Assembly (NCBI GenBank): GCA_910585015.1
Contig: CAJUCT010000015.1
Location: 1 to 64,000, forward strand
Length of the DNA: 64,000 nt
DNA from: an uncultured Acetatifactor sp.
Lineage (GTDB): Bacteria > Bacillota > Clostridia > Lachnospirales > Lachnospiraceae
Reading direction: 5' to 3'
In this document: positions 54,457 to 62,177 of the stretch, piece after piece
Numbering within the stretch: the first letter of the stretch is position 1
How the letters are laid out: each line of letters opens with the position of its first letter
Notes under the pieces: generated by a model
Told to the model about the DNA's origin: nothing
The model's input: the letters and a program-made list of their open reading frames with translations, nothing else
Databases searched by the model: none
Translations under genes and position numbers: made by a program

Positions 54457-54984
54457 ATGGCGGAGAATTTGCACAGACAGAAAATGGCGCAGACACAGGA
54501 GGAATCTGACGCAGGAGACGGCAGCGGCGCAAAGGATGAGATCTATGCGGCTGTCTACAGCGATGTGATGAAGGAGGTACGCCAGAACTTGTCACAGATG
54601 AAGCCGCAGCTGATTCAGGAGATAGCCGACGCCGTTATGGCGAGGATAGAGGAGGAGTACGGGAAGAGACTGAAGAAGCTGGAGAGCAAAGCATCAGAGA
54701 AAAACAGACAGGACGGAGAGGGGAAACAGGCGCAGACAGTTTCGGGAAAGGGCGAAAGGATCGATGTCTCAGAGCTTGATGACCAATATAAGGTTGGGGG
54801 ATGGATCTACTATCCGAATCCTGACGATGGTGAATTTCTGTATAAAGTGCGGCCGGATGGAAGTGATAATACACAGTTGACCGATTACGCTGTTTGGGGG
54901 GAGTCATTTTTAGCGGAAGGCGGTTATCTATATTTTGACGATTTAAGGACTTTTACAGAGCGTAAAATCAAATTGGAGGACTAA
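54457..54984 (+). CDS. DUF5050-like repeat protein with coiled N-terminus
   Basis: This 175-residue product has AGGAGGAAC before the ATG at 54457. The first 90 residues are charged and coiled-coil-like (IADAVMARIEEEYGKRLKKL). The rest holds two propeller-type blades (VGGWIYYPNPDDGEFLYKVR, DNTQLTDYAVWGESFLAEGG, YLYFDD) as in DUF5050 proteins. No signal peptide, so it should be cytoplasmic and act as an interaction partner. The stop lies three bases before the vWA gene, so they are translated together. The 218-base gap upstream shows no gene. Confidence 0.72.
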   Translation: MAENLHRQKMAQTQEESDAGDGSGAKDEIYAAVYSDVMKEVRQNLSQMKPQLIQEIADAVMARIEEEYGKRLKKLESKASEKNRQDGEGKQAQTVSGKGERIDVSELDDQYKVGGWIYYPNPDDGEFLYKVRPDGSDNTQLTDYAVWGESFLAEGGYLYFDDLRTFTERKIKLED

Positions 54985-54987
54985 TCT

Positions 54988-55749
54988 ATGGACAACAATC
55001 TATTAAGAATCGAAGATCTGGTGAACAATCCCACCCCCCGGGTGCCGGTCTGCCTGTGCCTGGACATAAGCGGCTCCATGGGGGCGGTGGAAGGCGACTG
55101 CGTGGAAACCGGGGAAACCGTGTATGAGGACGGGGAGACTTGGAACATCGTCACCGGGGGCACTAGCCGCATCAGTGAACTTGAGGCGGGGGTGGAGGCT
55201 TTTTATAAGGAGATACGGGAAGATGAGATGACCCTTTATTCCGCGGAAATCTGTATTGTGACATTTGGAGACAAGGCGGAATGTCTTGCGGATTTTGCCA
55301 ACATTGAAAGGCAGCAGGAACTGCCACGGCTCTGTCCCTCCGGTGACACAGCCATGGGGGAAGGGGTCAACCTTGCCCTGGATCTGCTGGAGCGCAGGAA
55401 ACAGGAATACAGGGATAAGGGCGTGGATTATTACCAGCCCTGGCTTATACTTATGACGGACGGGCAGCCCAACGGCGATGAGGGGGAACTGGCCAGAGCG
55501 ATCAGCCGGACCGTTGACATGGTAAACAATAAAAAACTGACGGTCTTTCCCATCGGAATAGGCGGCCAGGCGGATATGGGTGTGCTAAATGAATTTTCCC
55601 CCAAGCGGTCCGCGCTGAAACTGAAGGGCCTGAAATTTCGGGAATTCTTTGTCTGGCTGAGTCAGAGCCTGTCAAGAACATCCATGTCCATGCCGGGTGA
55701 GGTGATAAAGCTGGATCTGGAAGGAATTAAAGGGTGGGGCGAACTATAG
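54988..55749 (+). CDS. vWA domain protein (TerY-like)
   Basis: This 253-residue product is a single von Willebrand A domain with a complete metal-ion-dependent adhesion site: D26-x-S28-x-S30 in CLCLDISGSMG, Thr in PSGDTAMGEG and Asp in LILMTDGQPNGDEGE. The length and motif match TerY-type cytoplasmic vWA proteins that scaffold kinase and phosphatase partners in tellurite/phage-stress signalling loci. The neighbours fit this role: kinase upstream and PP2C phosphatase downstream. It is tightly coupled to the DUF5050-like gene. Confidence 0.9.
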   Translation: MDNNLLRIEDLVNNPTPRVPVCLCLDISGSMGAVEGDCVETGETVYEDGETWNIVTGGTSRISELEAGVEAFYKEIREDEMTLYSAEICIVTFGDKAECLADFANIERQQELPRLCPSGDTAMGEGVNLALDLLERRKQEYRDKGVDYYQPWLILMTDGQPNGDEGELARAISRTVDMVNNKKLTVFPIGIGGQADMGVLNEFSPKRSALKLKGLKFREFFVWLSQSLSRTSMSMPGEVIKLDLEGIKGWGEL

Positions 55750-55892
55750 CCCGCAGACGGGCGTTTGCGGAATGCTTAACGCAATAACCCGTTTAGTGCC
55801 CGGAATCAGTCCCGGCTTGACGCCGCCGGGGACGGTTCCGGGAGACAGACACTGGGCGGGGGCTGACATAGCCCTTGATGGAGGTGGCAGGT

Positions 55893-56891
55893 ATGTGGAA
55901 AATTGTACAATGTGCCGTGCAAGGCAGAGGGCATATGCAGATGGGTATACCCTGTCAGGATAAGACATATTCCCTTGTCAAAAACGGTGTGACAGCCATT
56001 GCGCTGGCCGATGGAGCAGGCTCCGCCAGACTTTCCCATTTTGGCGCGGAGCGGGTGACAGAGTATATCTGTGACGACCTCTCCGAGAATTTTGACCGGT
56101 ATTTTCACGAGGAGGACGGTGTCCCGGTCAAGAAGGCGCTAATCTCCAAAAGCATACTTGCGTTGGATGAATTAAGCCGGAAACTGAACTGTGAGATCAG
56201 GGAACTGGCTTCCACATTGCTGGTTGTTGCAGTGAAGGATGAGCGTTTTATCCTCTTCCATATCGGAGACGGTGTCATAGGCTATTGCAAGAAAGGCGAA
56301 TTGAAAGTGGCGTCCCAGCCGGAAAACGGTGAGTTTGTCAATACCACGGTTTTTACCACCTCCCAGGAGGCGCTTACAACCATGAAGCTGATAAAAGGGA
56401 AAGTGGGAGATATCCGGGGATTTGTCCTGATGTCCGACGGCACGGAGGCCAGCCTGTACGATAAGAAAGAGAAAAGGCTGGCTGATGTGATAAAGAAAAT
56501 TATGAATCTCTGTCAGCTGGTATTGCCCCGGAAAGTGGAGGAGCAACTGCGGACAAGCTTCGAAGTCGCTGTCAGGCAGGCCACAAGTGATGACTGCAGC
56601 ATGATCCTGATGGTGGAGGACAGGGAGCCGTTTAGAGGCTACGCGAAGCTTGCTCCTGCTGAAAAGGCCAGACTGTTAAAGCTTCCGGCTTATGCCCGCC
56701 CCCGGCGTCTTCGGCGATACGACGCCATATTAAGTGGTCTTGAGAATGGGCGGACGCTTAAAAATATCTCAAAAATAATTCGATTGAACCCCAAATACAC
56801 GAAAAAATATCTGAATAGGTTAATGGGGATGAATTTTATAGAGAGAAGAGGAATCAAATATTACACCATTGTGATTATGGATACACAATAA
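55893..56891 (+). CDS. PP2C-type protein phosphatase with C-terminal winged helix
   Basis: I start at 55893, seven bases after GGAGGT; the longer frame from 55875 lies ahead of that site. The product has 332 residues. The PP2C metal centre is visible in IALADGAGSARLSHFG, FHIGDGVIGY, VLMSDGTEA and SDDCSMILMV. It would dephosphorylate Ser/Thr residues, likely reversing the kinase of the same operon. After residue 255 a basic, HTH-like tail follows (RRLRRYDAILSGLENGRTLK, KYLNRLMGMNFIERRG), suggesting DNA binding. This tail is not part of ordinary PP2C enzymes. Confidence 0.88.
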   Translation: MWKIVQCAVQGRGHMQMGIPCQDKTYSLVKNGVTAIALADGAGSARLSHFGAERVTEYICDDLSENFDRYFHEEDGVPVKKALISKSILALDELSRKLNCEIRELASTLLVVAVKDERFILFHIGDGVIGYCKKGELKVASQPENGEFVNTTVFTTSQEALTTMKLIKGKVGDIRGFVLMSDGTEASLYDKKEKRLADVIKKIMNLCQLVLPRKVEEQLRTSFEVAVRQATSDDCSMILMVEDREPFRGYAKLAPAEKARLLKLPAYARPRRLRRYDAILSGLENGRTLKNISKIIRLNPKYTKKYLNRLMGMNFIERRGIKYYTIVIMDTQ

Positions 56892-56937
56892 CAGAGATTT
56901 CAAAGAGGATGGTTTCCATTACAGGGAGGATATAGCC

Positions 56938-57726
56938 ATGCGACTGCCGGAGAGTATTCGTCAAATCATATCAAATGAAACATACAGGACCGATGAGATT
57001 GGCATGTCCGAGTCCTCCGTCCTGATTTTTGCGGACAAGGTCTTGAAAATACAGAAGCACAGCAGGGAGGCGGAGAATGAGCATCGCATGATGGAGTGGC
57101 TGCAGAGCAGGATCCCCGTCCCGCAGGCGCTGGCCTATGAGATTGTGGGAGACACTTCCTATCTGCTGATGAGCAGGATCTCCGGGGAAATGGCTTGTGA
57201 AGAAATCTACATGCAGAATCCGGCCCGGCAGGTCAGGCTGCTTGCCGCCGGTCTGAAAAAGCTCTGGAGTGTGGACATTTCCGATTGTCCGGCAGACTGG
57301 AGCCTCAAAAATAAGCTGCTCCAGGCCGAGTACAATGTAAAAAACGGATTGGTGGATATGGATAATGTGAAGCCGGACACTTTCGGAGAGAATGGTTTTC
57401 GGAGTCCTGCCGCCCTGCTGCAGTGGCTCCATGAGAACCAACCCCAGGAGGAACTGGTATTGTCCCACGGCGACTACTGTCTTCCTAATGTATTTGGCGC
57501 AGGTGATGCGCTGACCGGCTATATCGATCTGGGCAGGACGGGAATCGCGGACAAATGGTGTGACATTGCCCTGTGCTGCCGCAGCCTGTCCCACAACTAT
57601 AACGGCAGCTACCATGGGCGTCAGGCCTATGAGGGGATTGATGACCTGCTCCTGTTCCGGGAACTAGACCTGGAGCCTGACTGGGAGAAGATACGGTATT
57701 ATATCTTGCTGGATGAACTGTTTTAA
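56938..57726 (+). CDS. APH(3')-type phosphotransferase family protein
   Basis: This 262-residue product has the aminoglycoside phosphotransferase fold: catalytic loop LSHGDYCLPNVF, metal-binding GYIDLGRTGIADKWCDIAL, and an ATP lysine in KVLKIQKHS. The pattern is that of APH(3')-like enzymes, which phosphorylate kanamycin-type drugs, but distant members phosphorylate other small molecules or proteins and resistance cannot be inferred. Being 46 bases after the phosphatase gene, preceded by AGGGAGG, it may belong to the kinase/vWA/PP2C operon as an extra kinase, or be an independent passenger. Confidence 0.85.
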   Translation: MRLPESIRQIISNETYRTDEIGMSESSVLIFADKVLKIQKHSREAENEHRMMEWLQSRIPVPQALAYEIVGDTSYLLMSRISGEMACEEIYMQNPARQVRLLAAGLKKLWSVDISDCPADWSLKNKLLQAEYNVKNGLVDMDNVKPDTFGENGFRSPAALLQWLHENQPQEELVLSHGDYCLPNVFGAGDALTGYIDLGRTGIADKWCDIALCCRSLSHNYNGSYHGRQAYEGIDDLLLFRELDLEPDWEKIRYYILLDELF

Positions 57727-57741
57727 AGGCTAAGAAGAGAA

Positions 57742-58479
57742 TCAAATAAATGATGACATCCCAAAAAGCGACTCCCAATCCTGGGAGGCGATAATCCGCT
57801 CGCTGGGTTTGTCCGCGTTTTTTAACATGCTTTCCACCCGGTTCTCCAGCGCCACGTCGATGAACTTATCCACATCAATGCCCCGCAGTTCAAAGAACAG
57901 CAGGGGATTTTCGTCAAATCTTGCGCCGATGCCGTAGAGCACTGCCGCCACATGCTTGCACATCAGGGCCCAGTCCGGACAGCTGCAATTAAAGCTGATT
58001 TCCTTGGGGGAGGGGAACAGGCCCTCCTTGCCGGTGAACAGTTCCTTCAATTCCTCGGGGAACTTGCCCTGCAGCAGCAGTTCCAGGTTTTCTATCTTCC
58101 GCTCGCACTGGCTGATGGCGTGTTGGCATCGCTCCTCCGAAAGGGGACTGATGCGTATCTCTATTTTGTAGGGCGCTTTGCGCCTGCCCTGTACCCGGGC
58201 CAGGACTTTGCCCTTTTGTATTTTCAGATCGATCACGGCCCCGGTTCTCACATAGCGTTTCCCCCGGTCCAAGCGGCTTTCGTAATCTGCATACTGTTCC
58301 AAATTGCTGCACCAGGCCTGGCCCCACCAGCTGCTCACGATCTTTCGTCCCTGTATGATCACCGGCTCCATGGATTTACCCCTGGCCTTTTCCCTGGCCA
58401 CCGTATCCTTGGCGTTCTCTTGTAGTCTGCTTGTCGTCGGCTGACTGTAATTTGACATATTATCCCAGTATTTGCTCAT
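57742..58479 (-). CDS. SWIM zinc-finger protein
   Basis: This 245-residue product carries a SWIM motif, CSCPDWALMCKHVAAVLYG (CxC...CxH), a DNA- or protein-binding zinc finger. The N-terminal half (KIVSSWWGQAWCSNLEQYAD, YVRTGAVIDLKIQKGKVLAR) is typical of SWIM proteins that partner a SNF2 ATPase. It starts 63 bases after the SNF2 gene behind AAGGAG, and the pair is a recurrent bacterial two-gene unit thought to remodel or repair DNA-protein complexes. It ends convergently with the APH gene after 15 bases. Confidence 0.9.
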   Translation of the reverse strand: MSKYWDNMSNYSQPTTSRLQENAKDTVAREKARGKSMEPVIIQGRKIVSSWWGQAWCSNLEQYADYESRLDRGKRYVRTGAVIDLKIQKGKVLARVQGRRKAPYKIEIRISPLSEERCQHAISQCERKIENLELLLQGKFPEELKELFTGKEGLFPSPKEISFNCSCPDWALMCKHVAAVLYGIGARFDENPLLFFELRGIDVDKFIDVALENRVESMLKNADKPSERIIASQDWESLFGMSSFI

Positions 58480-58542
58480 TTCGATCTCCTTGTGTCAACT
58501 AGGCTGCGGCAGTGTACCCTTTTTACCCGCTAACCGTATCTC

Positions 58543-61158
58543 CTACTCCAACCGCATAATGGACAGCAGCTGCTCATTGCTCATCTCCGTGATCCAGTTC
58601 TCCCCGCCGGAGCCGATTACGTTTTGGGCCAGTTCCGTCTTGGAGGCGATCATCTCGTCTATTTTCTCCTCGATGGTGCCCTTGCACACCAGCTTATGAA
58701 CCATCACATTGTTCTTCTGGCCGATGCGGTAGGCCCTGTCCGTGGCCTGGTTTTCCACGGCGGGGTTCCACCAGCGGTCAAAATGGATCACATGGCTGGC
58801 CCTGGTCAGGTTCAGTCCCGTGCCCCCTGCCCTCACCGACAGGATAATATAGGGAATATATTTTTCCCCCTGAAATGCCTCCACGATCCGGCTCCTTGTC
58901 TTTACCGGCGTACCCCCGTGCAGCACATAGCCCCGGGCATGGAAGATTTCCGCCAGGTAATCGTCCAGATAGGGAGTGATCTCCTTGAACTGGGTGAATA
59001 CCAGCACCCGCTCCCTCTTTTCGCAGATGGTCTCGCAGATACTGCGGAGCAACTCAAATTTTCCGCTGTCCTTGGCGCTGTAAGCCTGCTGTCCCAGATA
59101 TTGGTCGGGATGGTTGCAGATCTGTTTCAGTTTTGTCAGGGACGCCAGCACCAGCCCCCGGCGCTCTATGCTGCTGTTTGACTTTTCCTGCAATTTCCGG
59201 GCCAGCTCCTCCACCTGCTGGCGGTAGAGTACGGTCTGCTTCTTGGAGATAGACACATAGTCGATCTGTTCCAGCTTGTCCGGCAGATCGGAGATAATAC
59301 TCTTATCCGTCTTTACCCGGCGGAGCATGAAAGGGGAGATCATGTTTTTCAACTTCGCGTACCCCTCCGGGTGCTGGGACAGATCCTTGCAGAATCTCTT
59401 AAATTCCGTGGAACTGCCCAGCAGGCCCTTGTCCAGAAAGTCGAACAGGGACCACAGGTTCGTCAGTTCGTTTTCGATGGGAGTGCCCGTCATGGCAATT
59501 TTCATCCGGCTCTTCAGCTTCTTGATCTGCCGGGTCTGGTCCGTCAGGGGATTTTTGATGGCCTGGGCCTCGTCCAGAATCAGGCAGTCCCAGGTCACTT
59601 TTTCCAGTTCCTTGATCCGGGCGGCCATGCCGTAGGTGGTGATGGTCAGGAAGGAAGCGCAGTCCAGGACTTCCTCGCCCAGGGCTTTCGCGCCCCTGCC
59701 GTGCAGAATGTGTACGGACATTTTGGGGGCGAATTTAGCCGCCTCCTTCTGCCAGTTCCCCAGCAGGGAGGCGGGGACGATGAGCAGCACCCGGGCCTCC
59801 TTGTTGGACGAGCGAAGTTTTTCCAGAAAAGCAAGAACCTGGACGGTTTTTCCCAGGCCCATGTCGTCCGCCAGGCAGGCGCCGAAGCCCAGCTTGTTCA
59901 TGTAGTTGAGCCAGGTAAAGCCTGTCTGCTGATAGGGGCGCAGCTGGGCCTGGAAACTTTTGGGCGCCGCCGCAGGGCGGATTTTTCCGGGAGAACGCAG
60001 GTTTTGCAGCAGCTGGGAGAGCCATTTTCCGTTGGTCAGGATTTTACCCACGTCGGCATCTTTGTCATCCCTGGAATTTCCAAGACCCATCCGCAGAGCC
60101 TCCAGCAGGGTCAGTTCCCCTTCATATTGCTGCATCTCGTCCAGCAGGCGGTTCAGCTTTTGGTGATTGACCTCGATCCATTTGCCTTTGAGGAAAGCAA
60201 GCCCCTCCGTCTGGGCCAGGAGACTGCGGATTTCCTTTTGGGTCAGCGGTACGCCGTCGATGGTCAGTTGGGGGCACATGGACAGAATGGAGTCCAGCCC
60301 CACAAAAGTGGGCTTTTCCTCTCCCAGATTGATGGACATGCTGACGCTGTAGGCGTTTTTCCTCCACCAGTTGGGGATGCGGCACACAATTCCTGCCTCC
60401 TCGATGACCGGTATATCCTGCAGGATACGGTATGCTTCCTGGGAGGTGAGGCGCAGGGGGTGGAACATTTCGCCCTTTTCCACAAATTCCCCGATGATTG
60501 GTGAGACATCGGCCACCTGATTTAAGCAGGACAGAAGTTCCATCAGCTTATTCCGGTCCTTTTTGTACTCGGTGAGCGCGTACTGCAGGGGGACATGGCG
60601 CACTTTCTCATTTTCGTCCTTGGTGGCATAGGTGGCGAGAAAGGCGAAGGGATAATCCTCGTCCCTGCTCTCCACCAGATGGAAAAAGATGCGCTCCGGA
60701 ACCTTTAGGTGCTGGCTCTTTTCCGCCAGATACATGGCCACTGTGCCGTCGAATCCACGGATCTCTCCGGCATAGATTTCATTTAGTTTTTCAAAAATAC
60801 GGACAAGCCAATCTTTCGTGACATGTTCCGATCCCAGAGTGAAGGGGACGCAGTCCAGCAGTCTTACGGTTAGATCCTCGTCAGGACGCACAACGGCGTT
60901 TTCCCTGGTGAGTTCAATGTCCGGCTGGCTGGTCAGTACTCGGAAAAAGGTGTCTGACAGCTGATATAAAAAGCAGCCCGCCTCGTCCAGCTGCGCAGGT
61001 TTTTCCACAAAGCCCAGATGGTAAAGGGCGGCATAACGATCCTCCTCAAATTGTCTCTCCCAGGCTTGGGCAGGATCCGACAGGGAATTTTGCCTGTCGT
61101 CCACACAGAAGCCGTCCTCTGTGAACAGGAAATGGATTGTCGGTTGTGTCTCTTTCAT
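58543..61158 (-). CDS. SNF2-family DNA translocase (SWIM-associated)
   Basis: This 871-residue product has a full SNF2 motor: ADDMGLGKTVQVLAFLEKL, LILDEAQAIKN, MTGTPIENELTNLWSLFDFL, then lobe 2 RVLVFTQFKEITPYLDDYL, LSVRAGGTGLNLTRASHVIH and AVENQATDRAYRIGQ. An N-terminal region of about 370 residues is the SNF2_assoc-type domain found in bacterial SWIM-linked helicases. It translocates on double-stranded DNA to displace proteins. GAGGA precedes the ATG, and a strong promoter lies about 110 bases upstream. It is separate from the DpdE-like SNF2 gene earlier in the window, which has a different N-terminus. Confidence 0.94.
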   Translation of the reverse strand: MKETQPTIHFLFTEDGFCVDDRQNSLSDPAQAWERQFEEDRYAALYHLGFVEKPAQLDEAGCFLYQLSDTFFRVLTSQPDIELTRENAVVRPDEDLTVRLLDCVPFTLGSEHVTKDWLVRIFEKLNEIYAGEIRGFDGTVAMYLAEKSQHLKVPERIFFHLVESRDEDYPFAFLATYATKDENEKVRHVPLQYALTEYKKDRNKLMELLSCLNQVADVSPIIGEFVEKGEMFHPLRLTSQEAYRILQDIPVIEEAGIVCRIPNWWRKNAYSVSMSINLGEEKPTFVGLDSILSMCPQLTIDGVPLTQKEIRSLLAQTEGLAFLKGKWIEVNHQKLNRLLDEMQQYEGELTLLEALRMGLGNSRDDKDADVGKILTNGKWLSQLLQNLRSPGKIRPAAAPKSFQAQLRPYQQTGFTWLNYMNKLGFGACLADDMGLGKTVQVLAFLEKLRSSNKEARVLLIVPASLLGNWQKEAAKFAPKMSVHILHGRGAKALGEEVLDCASFLTITTYGMAARIKELEKVTWDCLILDEAQAIKNPLTDQTRQIKKLKSRMKIAMTGTPIENELTNLWSLFDFLDKGLLGSSTEFKRFCKDLSQHPEGYAKLKNMISPFMLRRVKTDKSIISDLPDKLEQIDYVSISKKQTVLYRQQVEELARKLQEKSNSSIERRGLVLASLTKLKQICNHPDQYLGQQAYSAKDSGKFELLRSICETICEKRERVLVFTQFKEITPYLDDYLAEIFHARGYVLHGGTPVKTRSRIVEAFQGEKYIPYIILSVRAGGTGLNLTRASHVIHFDRWWNPAVENQATDRAYRIGQKNNVMVHKLVCKGTIEEKIDEMIASKTELAQNVIGSGGENWITEMSNEQLLSIMRLE

Positions 61159-61265
61159 AGGGTCCTCTTTTCCGCGTAGGAACTGCGCTTGTGTGTTCCA
61201 AACTTCTTATTCCTGCATAGCACAGGTTTCACCTGTGATATTGCGTTAATCGGTATCTATTTTTC

Positions 61266-61294
61266 ATTATATCTATACATGTGATCTGTTACAA
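61266..61294 (-). promoter_or_regulatory. Sigma-A promoter for the SNF2/SWIM operon
   Basis: On the minus strand TTGTAA (61294-61289) and a perfect TATAAT (61271-61266) are 17 bases apart. The leader is about 100 bases. Confidence 0.65.
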
Positions 61295-61344
61295 TGCCTA
61301 TTTATAAAAAAATAGTAAAAACAGGAAAAACAGCAGAAATTGTA

Positions 61345-61372
61345 TTGCGATTTTTGCTGAATATGATACAAT
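61345..61372 (+). promoter_or_regulatory. Sigma-A promoter for the cyclophilin gene
   Basis: TTGCGA (61345-61350) and TACAAT (61367-61372) are 16 bases apart, about 80 bases before the ATG at 61455. The leader contains GGGCA/TGCCC arms (61386-61390 and 61418-61422) that could form a weak hairpin. Confidence 0.55.
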
Positions 61373-61454
61373 AGCTTTGTTAAAAGGGCATTTACAATTT
61401 ATTGTATGATTTTGAAGTGCCCGGGGAGAAAATGAAAAGGAGAGAAGTTGTGTT

Positions 61455-62135
61455 ATGAAAAAGAAATTATGCGGTATCTTGGCAATATGTCTTGCCACAG
61501 CGGCGGTTTTGGCGGGCTGCGGCAAACAGGGACAGGGATCGGATCCCGTTCCCGGCGGACAGAACCAGGGCGGGGAAAGCGCGGAGGGGCAGCAGGAGTC
61601 CAGCCAGCCCGCGGAGCAGGAGCAGGAGGAACTGCTGTCCGGCAAGCACCATATAAAGATCCATATGAAGGATTACGGCACCATAGAGGTGGAGTTGGAT
61701 GCGGATCAGGCTCCCATCACCGTGACCAACTTTGTGAACCTGGCCAAAGATGGTTTCTATGACGGGCTTACCTTCCATCGGATCATTGAGGGCTTCATGA
61801 TGCAGGGCGGCGATCCCAGGGGCAACGGTACCGGCGGATCGGGCCAGGACATCAAGGGAGAATTTAGTGATAACGGCGTGGAAAACACCCTGTCCCACAC
61901 CAGGGGAGCCATCTCCATGGCCAGAAGCACACTTCCGGATTCCGCCAGTTCCCAGTTTTTTATCATGCATCAGGACGGCACGGCCCTGGACGGCCAGTAC
62001 GCCTGCTTCGGCTATGTGACCAGCGGCATGGAGATCGTGGACGAGATCTGCGAGAACGCCGTGGTGATCGATGACAACGGCACGGTTCCTTCGGAGAACC
62101 AGCCTGTGATTGAGAGCGTTGAAGTGGTAGATTAG
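61455..62135 (+). CDS. Cyclophilin-type peptidyl-prolyl isomerase lipoprotein
   Basis: This 226-residue product has a lipoprotein signal peptide ending in VLAGCG, a Gln/Glu/Gly-rich linker to about residue 55, and a bacterial cyclophilin domain: FHRIIEGFMMQGGDPRGNGT, EFSDNGVENTLSHTRGAISM, SQFFIMHQDG, LDGQYACFGYV. These hold the catalytic Arg (FHR) and Gln (FMMQ). It would assist folding of exported proteins on the outer face of the membrane. AAAGGAGAG lies upstream of the ATG. It is probably core-genome, not part of the accessory islands. Confidence 0.95.
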   Translation: MKKKLCGILAICLATAAVLAGCGKQGQGSDPVPGGQNQGGESAEGQQESSQPAEQEQEELLSGKHHIKIHMKDYGTIEVELDADQAPITVTNFVNLAKDGFYDGLTFHRIIEGFMMQGGDPRGNGTGGSGQDIKGEFSDNGVENTLSHTRGAISMARSTLPDSASSQFFIMHQDGTALDGQYACFGYVTSGMEIVDEICENAVVIDDNGTVPSENQPVIESVEVVD

Positions 62136-62177
62136 TGGGAGAAGATCGGAGGTTAGTGTGAGGATAGGAGAGGGCAG

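Noticed and set aside
56938..57726. APH-like gene considered as a proven aminoglycoside-resistance determinant
   Set aside because: Family membership alone does not give the substrate; location next to a signalling operon and divergence leave it open.
59371..60504. 377-codon plus-strand frame opposite the SWIM-linked SNF2 gene
   Set aside because: The minus-strand gene has complete SNF2 motifs; the plus-strand product is Gln/Gly/Val-rich antisense sequence without a binding site.
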